From Armatimonadota bacterium (GTDB lineage: Bacteria > Armatimonadota > Abditibacteriia > CG2-30-59-28), in the NCBI GenBank assembly GCA_016199605.1, contig JACQGJ010000477.1:1-13826 (forward strand): a stretch of DNA of 13,826 nt. The letters run 5' to 3'. The notes below the pieces were generated by a model, which worked only from the letters and a program-made list of their open reading frames with translations, was not told the DNA's origin and ran no database searches. The translations under genes were made by a program, and so were the position numbers. Below are positions 7,529-13,814 of the stretch, piece after piece (the stretch's first letter is position 1; each line of letters starts with the position of its first letter).

Positions 7529-7829
7529 GCCTGGAAGCCCTCCTCACAGGTTTTTAGTCTCCGATAGTTGCCCGAACCGTCAGGATCGGGAATGGCAGAG
7601 AGCCTTTGGTGTCTCCCCAGGTGAGTCCCAACTCCACCGGTCCTCCCAACAAGCGTCTCACAAGGAATTTGCCCGAAGCCTTACCCCCAGTCTGTGCAGC
7701 AGCGGAGGGCGATGGGGTAGATTATCTTGTTTGGGGCTGGAGTCACTCCAAAAGGTTCCGCGACACCTTTCTCACCTCCGCTGGCTGTTGACACCCTGTG
7801 GCACGGAATGACAGGACCGCCCGTAGGGT
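7529..7829. other. Intergenic region between the sensor kinase and the hydrogenase operon
   Basis: No convincing gene lies in these 301 bases. On the minus strand I see a candidate -10 box with a palindrome over the -35 position (entered separately) and the hydB ribosome site. The predicted leader also contains two mutually exclusive short pairings, CCCGA/TCGGG (7590-7586 with 7575-7571) and CCGAT/ATCGG (7589-7585 with 7565-7561). No clear intrinsic terminator follows the kinase stop at 7830, so read-through from the kinase into hydB is possible. Confidence 0.6.
7721..7750 (-). promoter_or_regulatory. Candidate hydB promoter with a 13-base palindromic operator
   Basis: GATAAT (7726-7721, minus strand) is a five-of-six match to the -10 box, and there is no good -35. 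The perfect inverted repeat TGGAGT-C-ACTCCA at 7738-7750 falls at about -24 to -36 relative to a start near 7714. That position suits an activator or repressor operating on a promoter with a weak -35. The leader to ATG 7528 would be about 185 bases. Confidence 0.35.
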
Positions 7830-9296
7830 TTAACTTTTGTTTAATGGACTGTCTGACTCGTTGGTCTTTGTTTGGATCGCTGACCGAGTTTGAGGGGTAT
7901 GGAGAGTAGGTTGAGGGGCAGCGGGAAGGAGAACGCGGAAAGTCGTTCCCTTGCCGTTCACGCTTTCAACATCGATGGAGCCCTGGTGGGACTCGACGAT
8001 GCTCTTGACGATGGAGAGACCAAGTCCCGTTCCCACCGGATTGAAATGCCGGGCGCCGTTCGAACGGTAGAACTCATTGAAGACTCGCGAAAGATCCTCC
8101 GGGTCGATACCGATGCCAGTATCGCTAACCTCCACCTTCAACTTCTCTTCCTCTTGTGAAACCCTGAGTTGCACCCGCCCACCCTCGGGAGTGTACTTGA
8201 TGCCGTTGGAGAGCAAATTGGTCAGGAGTTGTTCCACCCCTTCGGCGTCGCCAAACACCGGGGACAAACCGGGCTGAAGATCGGCTTCGAGAGTCACCCG
8301 CTGACTTTGGGCCCGGGAGGTGAGCAGGTCGAGGACTTTGTCGGCGACGGTTTGCAGGTCTACGGGCTGAAACTGCTCTGGCAGTGTGACATTGCGGGAC
8401 CGCAGGAGGATCAACAGGTCATTCACCATGCGCAACAAGCCCCTGATCCGGTTCAGCGAACGCTCCACCAACTCCTGCCGTTTCATCTCCTCGGTGACCA
8501 CTTTTTGAGCAACGAGAGTGAGCATGCTCTCGATCGCGGCCAGGGGTGACCTCAACTCATGAGAGACTTTGCGCATATACTGAGTCTGAAGGCTTTGTGT
8601 ATAGGACAGCATGTCGAAGGCTTCCCTGAGCTTGTCATTTTGACCGGCAAGCTGCACAGACAGGGAAAGAACGGCCCGCTCATGCTCCCTCAGCCGCCGG
8701 GTAATGGAAGTGGCCATGTAGACGGAGATCGCGACTGTCGTGGTGAACACCGCCTGGAGGGCCAGCACGTACACCGTTCCATTCAGCTCTGCCGGAAGGA
8801 AGTTCCTCAGGTGGATGTGAGGAATCAATCCGGTCCCTTCGGCCACAGCCATGCCGTTGAACAGGACAATCGCGAGCAACGATTGTAGATAGGTCGCCCT
8901 CGGCGAGAGCAGGATACTGGCGATAATAATGTGAAAGATGAAGTAGAACGCGAAGGGGTTCTCGGCCCCGCCGGAGTAGTGTAGCAGCAACGTCAACGCG
9001 ATAAGGTCCAGGGCGATCTGAAGGTTTGCGAACAGACTGGAACGGCGGACAGAGCCAGGACTGTCGTGAAGTCGAGTGCCTGTGGCCACAAGCTGACAGA
9101 CGAGGTTGTACAACGCCAAGAAGGCGACCAGACCCAGGAGAGGCACAAACGGCGCCCCAAGCTTCAGCACAAGATTTCCAAAGAGTAGGGTCGCGAGGGT
9201 TCCCGCCGCTGCAAGCCACCGGAGGTGGATGAACCACAGAATTCGGCGGGACAACTCTTGCTCGACGGAAGTACCGGGTTGCATGGCAAGCCTCAC
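7830..9296 (-). CDS. RegB/PrrB-like six-helix membrane sensor histidine kinase
   Basis: This protein has 488 residues from GTG 9296. The ATG four codons in (9284-9282, MQPG) is better placed, with GAGG six bases upstream. About six membrane helices (residues 20-200) precede a kinase core: H-box with H246 (KVSHELRSPL), N-box N364 (LLSNGIKYTP), G1 DTGIGI (392-397), F-box FNEFYR and G2 GTGLGL (422-427). In the membrane part, residues 109-115 read GGAENPF, matching the GGxxNPF quinone-site motif known from RegB/PrrB redox sensors, and no periplasmic domain is present. The redox-active cysteine near the RegB H-box is absent; the only membrane cysteine is C67. The start overlaps the maturation-protease stop (GTGA), so the two are co-translated. 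It probably reports quinone-pool redox state; a role in controlling the hydrogenase is inferred from position. Confidence 0.88.
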   Translation of the reverse strand: MRLAMQPGTSVEQELSRRILWFIHLRWLAAAGTLATLLFGNLVLKLGAPFVPLLGLVAFLALYNLVCQLVATGTRLHDSPGSVRRSSLFANLQIALDLIALTLLLHYSGGAENPFAFYFIFHIIIASILLSPRATYLQSLLAIVLFNGMAVAEGTGLIPHIHLRNFLPAELNGTVYVLALQAVFTTTVAISVYMATSITRRLREHERAVLSLSVQLAGQNDKLREAFDMLSYTQSLQTQYMRKVSHELRSPLAAIESMLTLVAQKVVTEEMKRQELVERSLNRIRGLLRMVNDLLILLRSRNVTLPEQFQPVDLQTVADKVLDLLTSRAQSQRVTLEADLQPGLSPVFGDAEGVEQLLTNLLSNGIKYTPEGGRVQLRVSQEEEKLKVEVSDTGIGIDPEDLSRVFNEFYRSNGARHFNPVGTGLGLSIVKSIVESHQGSIDVESVNGKGTTFRVLLPAAPQPTLHTPQTRSAIQTKTNESDSPLNKS

Positions 9297-9796
9297 ACCG
9301 TGGAGTTCTCAGAGACCGTACGCGTTGGTGGGGAGGACAGCAAACTCTCGATCTTTTCCTCGATGAGGTCCGCGGCCGTGAAAACGCTTGCCGCAACGGC
9401 AGGAGTCAAGTCCATCGAGAGATCCATGGAATCTGGTTGGATGCAGCAAAGGAAGATGCTCAGCCTCTTCCCCAGCTTCCCGGCGAGAGCCAGAACCTCG
9501 GCGACACCTGCCTGGTGAAGCGAGGTCAACATGAGAGCGCTTGACTGCGCCACTTCTTCAGGGAGGAACCACCGAACCGTTCCCGGCTTCTCGCCCATCT
9601 CGGCTGCGTCGACAATGATCAGGTACTCGGTTTCATCGAAGGCATACAGCAAATCCAATCCCGCGGTTCCAGACTCCACCACCTCGACTGCCTGTCGAGG
9701 GCCACGGCAGAGTAATTCCTCGGCAACCCTGACACCCACCCCGTCATCCGAGCGGAGGAGGCTGCCAACGCCAACCACACGGACGCTAATCTCCAT
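9293..9796 (-). CDS. [NiFe] hydrogenase maturation endopeptidase (HybD/HycI family)
   Basis: This 167-residue protease removes the C-terminal tail of the hydrogenase large subunit once nickel is inserted. Family hallmarks are GVGSLLRSDDGVG (9-21), VVESGTAGLDLL (39-50), VDAAEMGEKPGT (62-73) and SLHQAG (92-97). The nickel-probing residues corresponding to E16, D62 and H93 of E. coli HybD are D18, D63 and H94. The usual Asn after GVG is Ser here. The C-terminal tail (SADLIEEKIES-type helix, then SSPPTRTVSENSTV) includes the 53-base repeat also found at 2341-2393. The substrate is almost certainly HydA, although its gene is separated from it by the sensor kinase and three hydrogenase subunit genes. 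ATG 9796 has only a GGGGGT as ribosome site, which can be buried in a CCCC-CAC-GGGG hairpin (9806-9816). Confidence 0.92.
   Translation of the reverse strand: MEISVRVVGVGSLLRSDDGVGVRVAEELLCRGPRQAVEVVESGTAGLDLLYAFDETEYLIIVDAAEMGEKPGTVRWFLPEEVAQSSALMLTSLHQAGVAEVLALAGKLGKRLSIFLCCIQPDSMDLSMDLTPAVAASVFTAADLIEEKIESLLSSPPTRTVSENSTV
9318..9370 (+). repeat. Right copy of a 53-base direct repeat
   Basis: This copy forms the 3' coding end of the maturation protease on the minus strand. It matches 2341-2393 at 48 of 53 bases in the same orientation. Both strands are open across it. The two copies bracket about 6.9 kb containing the sensor kinase, all four hydrogenase genes and the receiver. Confidence 0.8.
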
Positions 9797-9833
9797 ATCT
9801 GAAGACCCCCACGGGGAGATTACACAATTGCTG

Positions 9834-9864
9834 CCGATTCACCGTGACGAAGAGGGAGAATCGG
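9834..9864 (-). promoter_or_regulatory. Inverted repeat upstream of the maturation protease
   Basis: CCGATTC (9834-9840) and GAATCGG (9858-9864) are perfect seven-base arms around a 17-base loop, in the 98-base gap before the protease gene. It could be an RNA hairpin or a protein-binding site. No T-run follows it, so it is not itself an intrinsic terminator. Confidence 0.4.
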
Positions 9865-9870
9865 ACGATG

Positions 9871-9903
9871 AAAAAAACAAGCCCTGAGTAACTGTCAGAC
9901 GGG
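9871..9903 (-). terminator. Possible intrinsic terminator after the diguanylate cyclase gene
   Basis: On the minus strand, CC-GT-CTGA pairs with TCAG-GG (two-base bulge, seven-base loop), overlapping the cyclase stop codon. It is followed closely by a seven-T run with one more T pair before it (complement of 9871-9880). The stem is short, so termination may be partial. It would separate the rpe-to-cyclase string from the hydrogenase module. Confidence 0.35.
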
Positions 9904-11475
9904 GTTGTCGGTTGGGCCCGGATTGGCGACAGGAACCAGTTCGGCCGGGTGCCCGTATTCTGCGGCGTACACCCGGTTCTTGCCCTGGGATTTTGCCTGG
10001 AGCAGTGCCGCATCGGCAGAAGCCAGGAAGTCGCTAACCTCCATGTGGCCCTGGTGGGCGGTGGAAACACCTCCACTCACTGTCAAGTGATGGTCTCCGT
10101 ATCGTTCGACTTTGAAACGGTGATTCTCGATTGTGGCTCGCAGTCGATCTGCAGCGTTCTTGGCCCCTTCGTAGTCAGTGTGAGGGAGGATGACAAGGAA
10201 CTCCTCACCCCCGTATCGGGCGGGGATGTCCGACGTCCTCACGTTTTCCTTGATCAGGTCGGACAGCTCGCGGAGGATGTCGTCTCCTTCGAGGTGCCCG
10301 TACGTATCGTTGTATTTTTTGAAGTCATCGATATCGAAGATGTAGATCGATAGCGAGACCCCATGGCGCTCTGCCCGGCGACACTCTGCCTCCAGCCGAC
10401 GGTCGAGGTAACGTCGGTTGTAGAGTCCTGTAAGCCCATCGGTCTCCGCGAGCGATTTAAGCTCGGCGACCATGCGAGAGTTCTGGATGGAGGCGGAAGC
10501 CTGACCTGCGAGAAGGCACAAGAGCTTCAAGTCGTTGTCTTTAAAGGGCTCTCGATGTCCCGTCGAGCTGACATTGAGGACCCCGATCGTCTGCCCCCGG
10601 GCGCTGATGGGGACTGACAGGCTGGAGATGATCTGATTGTTTTTCGCGAGATGCTGAAAGCGCGAGTCTCTACCGAGGTCCCCAAGCATCACCGGCTCCC
10701 CGGTTTCAAACACATAACCCGCGATGCCTTCGCCCTTTTTTGTTCGCGCTGTCCGCACCACTTCCTCAGGCAGCCCGCGAGCCGCTCGAATGGTCAACTC
10801 GTCCTCACTGGTTTCGGCCAACATGAGGGAACCCCGGTCGGCGTCCGTCTGGTCGATCCCCAGGTCGAGGATCATTCTCAAGAGCTTGTCGATGTCAATC
10901 TCGTTCATCAACTCGCTGCTGATCTCATACAGGCCCCGCAGGCGACTCAAAGCCGCGCGCGCCTCTCGCTCCCGTTCCGCCTCGCGCACCAGGAAGTCCA
11001 CGAAACAGGCGGTCAGAAAAAAAAGCCCCATCCTCGCGACGAACCAGGTCCCGGCCAGACCTCCCTTCGAAAAAGCTCCGGCGTGACCAAGCAGCAGGCA
11101 GTACAGGACCGACACAATGGCGGCGCTGCCAAGACCAGGCTTCCAACCGTAAACCAGGCTCGTGCTGGCGATGACGAAAACGTAGAAGAGGTATAGATTG
11201 GGGGTTGCGGGTTCCAGCAGGTGAGTCGCCCAGGAGATGAGCAGGACGTCGATCAGACGAAGGAGGATTCCCGGATACCATTCATACTTCTCGTAGAGCC
11301 GGGGAAACGAGCAAATGCGGATAGCCGGGAGGCTCCACGCGAAGACCAGAATCGCGAGGACGAGCATGACGACGGCCTTCACCTCGCCGGCGACTGATAG
11401 CCAGGCTGCCAAAAAAACGGGCCATCGTATATAAGAGATGATCCACTCGAATTTTCTCTGTCGTTCGCCAGACAA
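9895..11475 (-). CDS. Membrane-anchored GAF-GGDEF diguanylate cyclase
   Basis: This 526-residue protein probably makes cyclic di-GMP from two GTP. About five or six hydrophobic helices occupy residues 13-163 without a clear periplasmic domain. A basic coiled linker follows at 164-180 (REAEREREARA), then a GAF domain at about 183-335 and a GGDEF domain at about 340-505. The active-site motif is GGEEF (422-426), the metal ligand region is FDIDDFKKYND (380-390), and an RxxD product-inhibition site (RTSD, 413-416) sits five residues before GGEEF, so the enzyme should be active and feedback-controlled. The start is TTG 11475 with GAGGAG eleven bases upstream; no ATG fits better. It begins 22 bases after the ridA stop and is probably on the same transcript. 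The signal sensed by the GAF or membrane part is unknown. Confidence 0.92.
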   Translation of the reverse strand: MSGERQRKFEWIISYIRWPVFLAAWLSVAGEVKAVVMLVLAILVFAWSLPAIRICSFPRLYEKYEWYPGILLRLIDVLLISWATHLLEPATPNLYLFYVFVIASTSLVYGWKPGLGSAAIVSVLYCLLLGHAGAFSKGGLAGTWFVARMGLFFLTACFVDFLVREAEREREARAALSRLRGLYEISSELMNEIDIDKLLRMILDLGIDQTDADRGSLMLAETSEDELTIRAARGLPEEVVRTARTKKGEGIAGYVFETGEPVMLGDLGRDSRFQHLAKNNQIISSLSVPISARGQTIGVLNVSSTGHREPFKDNDLKLLCLLAGQASASIQNSRMVAELKSLAETDGLTGLYNRRYLDRRLEAECRRAERHGVSLSIYIFDIDDFKKYNDTYGHLEGDDILRELSDLIKENVRTSDIPARYGGEEFLVILPHTDYEGAKNAADRLRATIENHRFKVERYGDHHLTVSGGVSTAHQGHMEVSDFLASADAALLQAKSQGKNRVYAAEYGHPAELVPVANPGPTDNPV

Positions 11476-11497
11476 CCTGTTTCAGTCTCCTCTGCGC

Positions 11498-11881
11498 CTA
11501 ATCCGCCAACGCGACGATGGCGTCAATCTCGATCCCCGAGTCTTTCGGCAGCCGCGTAACTTGAACCGTGGCCCGCGCCGGGGGGTTCTCAGGGAAGAAC
11601 GTGGCATAGGTGTCATTGATCTCCTGAAACCTGTCCAGGTCGCTGACGTAAAGGGTCACCTTCACGACGTCGCGGAGCGAAGCGCCGGCGCTCTCGCAGA
11701 TCGCTTGAAGATTCTTGAGAACCTGTTCAGTCTGAGATCGCAGCGATCCCACCAGTTGCTCCCCGGTTTCTGGATGGATCGGGATCTGCCCCGAGATGAA
11801 TAGAAATCCCCCGGACTTCACAGCCTGCGAATAGGGGCCAATCGCAGCGGGAGCTTGGTCAGTAGCTATGATCTCTTTCAA
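11498..11881 (-). CDS. ridA: RidA (YjgF/YER057c/UK114) family enamine/imine deaminase
   Basis: This is a typical RidA protein of 127 residues when started at TTG 11881-11879. That start gives the family N-terminus MKEIIATDQAPAAIGPYSQA and has AGGAG six bases upstream. An upstream TTG at 11905 would add eight residues but would place the ribosome site inside the gene. Landmarks are APAAIGPYSQAV, GFLFISGQIPIHPETG, a VTLYVSDLDRF segment, the substrate-binding Arg in PPARATVQV, and a C-terminal IEIDAIVAL. RidA hydrolyses reactive 2-aminoacrylate-type intermediates released by PLP enzymes. It lies between the presenilin-like gene and the cyclase gene, same strand, with gaps of 69 and 22 bases. Confidence 0.93.
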   Translation of the reverse strand: MKEIIATDQAPAAIGPYSQAVKSGGFLFISGQIPIHPETGEQLVGSLRSQTEQVLKNLQAICESAGASLRDVVKVTLYVSDLDRFQEINDTYATFFPENPPARATVQVTRLPKDSGIEIDAIVALAD

Positions 11882-11950
11882 GGTAGTCTCCTGATGGGCG
11901 ATCAAGCGGAACGATGCCGACCGCTCAACCTGAGAGAATTGTGCCTGATT

Positions 11951-12814
11951 CTACAGAAAAACGCGCTTCAATACAATGAGTGTCATCAAGGCGGCGAACA
12001 ACAGCGCCAGTCCAATGATCCTCCGCCATTCCTGCGGGGGCAGGTGGGCATCACGAGCGTGAGCGGCAAGAAGTCCGGCTGCCATGAAAGGCAGAGCCGG
12101 AAGGCCCTGTTTTCGCAGGAGAAGAGCCAGGAAGCCGAGGATAAACGAAAGGGCCATGGCTGCCAGCGTCTTGCGATCGTCCCACCCCTGCTTTCTGACA
12201 CCGACAAAGTAGAGGGTCAAAAAAACGAAGTCGCCGACGCCGATCGTGGGCACGATCCCCCCCCTGCTGATCAGACCCCACTGATAGGTGAGGTAATAGA
12301 CGGCCTCGGTCTCGACCAGGTGCTTGGTCGGGCCAGCGAAAACACTGTAAGTATCCGCAATGGCGCTGACGAGGGCAGCCAGGAAAAGGTAACTCGCCTG
12401 GCGAAGCCCTTTCGCGAGCAATCCCCCGCATCCCACGGCCACAGTGAGCAATCCAAGGTTCGCCAAGCCGATCAGAGCGGGGGTCAAAACCCGTCCGGCA
12501 ACTCCGACAGTTCTCAGGTAGCCGGGCAGGAAATTTCCGGCAACGTCCACGGCTCCCCCTATGACGACGAGACCAAACAGCCTCCGCCAATCACTGGTCA
12601 AGCCGGAGAAGCTGTAAACCAGATAGATCGCAACGAGCGCTCCAACGATCGTCGAGAAGAGCAGGAAACCGAGGTTGGGTGGGCCGGGTGATTTCGTGGC
12701 TCCGACGGCAAACGAGCCGTAAAGAACCGCGTAGGCGACGAGAGGGGCGACCCCTGAACTGAGTCCATGAAGTCTGGCCTCTCCGAGGTGGGTGGATCCG
12801 GCGTCCTCAATCAT
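11951..12814 (-). CDS. Presenilin-like GxGD intramembrane aspartyl protease homologue
   Basis: This 287-residue protein has about eight or nine hydrophobic helices. I identify it from three landmarks in presenilin order and spacing. The first is an intramembrane Asp at D154 in IADTYSVFAGPTKHL, equivalent to the presenilin/archaeal YD..SV..TKH segment. The second is GVGDFVF with D195, the GxGD signature (human presenilin-1 reads GLGDFIF). The third is a PAL motif, GLPALP (238-242), 44 residues after D195, compared with 48 in presenilin-1. The Tyr before the first Asp is Ala here, and the loop between the aspartates is short (41 residues), as in archaeal and signal-peptide-peptidase forms. Such enzymes cut single-span membrane proteins within the bilayer. 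The ATG overlaps the rpe stop (ATGA), so translation is coupled. Its substrate is unknown. An automated annotator could easily call it a hypothetical membrane protein. Confidence 0.75.
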   Translation of the reverse strand: MIEDAGSTHLGEARLHGLSSGVAPLVAYAVLYGSFAVGATKSPGPPNLGFLLFSTIVGALVAIYLVYSFSGLTSDWRRLFGLVVIGGAVDVAGNFLPGYLRTVGVAGRVLTPALIGLANLGLLTVAVGCGGLLAKGLRQASYLFLAALVSAIADTYSVFAGPTKHLVETEAVYYLTYQWGLISRGGIVPTIGVGDFVFLTLYFVGVRKQGWDDRKTLAAMALSFILGFLALLLRKQGLPALPFMAAGLLAAHARDAHLPPQEWRRIIGLALLFAALMTLIVLKRVFL

Positions 12815-13491
12815 GCTCCCACTGCTCGCTTCAACTCGGCGAGGGATTCGGAGAGGGGTTTATCCTTCCGAAACAGACTGGAGGCGCTCACGAGCACGTT
12901 GACCCCCGCTGCGACTGCCAGCGGAGCCGTTTGTGGATTGATACCCCCGTCGATTTCAATGTCGAAGTTGAGTTGTCGCGCTTCGCGAATCAGCCTCAGT
13001 TGCTCGACCTTGGGAAGCACTCCTGCAATGAACTGCTGTGCAGAGAATCCCGGATTCACGCTCATCACGAGGACCTGGTCGACCTCGGTGAGAACCGGCT
13101 CGATGGCCGTCACCGGCGTGGAGGGGTTCACAACAACCGACGGCTTTGCTCCTCCGGACCGGATCATCTGTAGCGTTCGGTGCAGATGAGGACAGGTTTC
13201 GACGTGGACCGAAATCAGGTTCGAGCCGGCAGTCAGAAAGTCCTCGAGGTAGCGTTCCGGCTCGACGATCATGAGATGCGTGTCGAAGGGGAGCGACGTC
13301 AGGTCTCTGACCGCTCGCTGGATCAAGGCCCCGAAACTGATGTTCGGCACGAACCGGCCATCCATCACATCGAAGTGCAGCATGTCGATGCCAACTGCCT
13401 CCACTTCCCGCACGACGGCGCCCAATCGAGAGAAATCCGCGCTCAGGACGGAAGCCGAGAACTTGAGGGGAAATCGGGCCCGGTCAGGCAT
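12811..13491 (-). CDS. rpe: Ribulose-phosphate 3-epimerase
   Basis: This 226-residue TIM-barrel enzyme interconverts ribulose 5-phosphate and xylulose 5-phosphate in the pentose phosphate pathway. Visible motifs are SASVLSADF (12-20), HFDVMDGRFVPNISFG (39-54), DTHLMI (70-75), VHVE (95-98) and IDGGIN (180-185). The metal and catalytic residues H39, D41, H72 and D181 are all present. Two phosphate-gripping loops deviate from the family: VNPGFSAQQ (145-153), where GFGGQ is usual, and LVSASSLF near the C-terminus, where a GS pair is usual. The start ATG overlaps the upstream gene's stop by one base (TGATG), and its stop overlaps the next ATG, so all three genes are translationally coupled. Confidence 0.95.
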   Translation of the reverse strand: MPDRARFPLKFSASVLSADFSRLGAVVREVEAVGIDMLHFDVMDGRFVPNISFGALIQRAVRDLTSLPFDTHLMIVEPERYLEDFLTAGSNLISVHVETCPHLHRTLQMIRSGGAKPSVVVNPSTPVTAIEPVLTEVDQVLVMSVNPGFSAQQFIAGVLPKVEQLRLIREARQLNFDIEIDGGINPQTAPLAVAAGVNVLVSASSLFRKDKPLSESLAELKRAVGA

Positions 13492-13814
13492 CAGAGATCC
13501 CTCCCGGGGTCCCTTGGAGGAGGGTCAGGGGAAGTCGTCAGGCCGTGTGTATCGCCTGGAGACGAGGACGTTGGAGCTTTTTCACGGTCAGATTCCGTCG
13601 GTCGATCCGGGAATCGAGGGCTGTCCGCCTGGATCCCATACGATACAACCTGGTTCTCCGCAACAGCCTCCACCAAGTCCTCCAAGGCCTTTGCGATGCG
13701 GTTGAGGGTCACCAGAAAGTAGGTGATAACACCAATGACCAGCAGGCCCATCGCGCCGCTGAAAAGGAAAAAGGAAAGACTGAGCGCCGCCGAGACCTTC
13801 GATCCAGTTTCCAC
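13491..13814 (-). CDS. Small single-span membrane protein with proline-rich tail
   Basis: I do not recognise this family. The 107 residues comprise a short N-terminus, one long hydrophobic segment (about 9-36), a short amphipathic stretch (RIAKALEDLVEAVAEN, 39-54) and a disordered tail rich in Pro, Ser, Asp and Arg (65-107). GTG 13814 has GGGAG seven bases upstream. The frame remains open through the last 12 bases of the window, so a longer N-terminus is not excluded. The stop shares one base with the rpe ATG. A single-span protein co-transcribed with an intramembrane protease two genes downstream could be its partner or substrate, but nothing in the sequence proves this. Confidence 0.65.
   Translation of the reverse strand: METGSKVSAALSLSFFLFSGAMGLLVIGVITYFLVTLNRIAKALEDLVEAVAENQVVSYGIQADSPRFPDRPTESDREKAPTSSSPGDTHGLTTSPDPPPRDPGRDL

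Noticed and set aside
7798..7815. Possible sigma-54 site (TGGCACG)
   Set aside because: The -12 half (TTGCA/T) is absent at the required spacing, and it points away from the hydrogenase operon.
7788..7816. Plus-strand TTGACA as a promoter
   Set aside because: No -10-like hexamer follows at 15-19 bases and no plus-strand gene lies downstream.
7527..7909. Plus-strand open frames in the intergenic gap
   Set aside because: Low-complexity Pro/Ser-rich translations without ribosome sites or family features.
8680..9396. Long open minus-strand frame of 238 codons
   Set aside because: It overlaps the kinase and protease in another frame, is very Arg/Pro/Ser rich and shows no family motif; it is a shadow of high-GC coding sequence.
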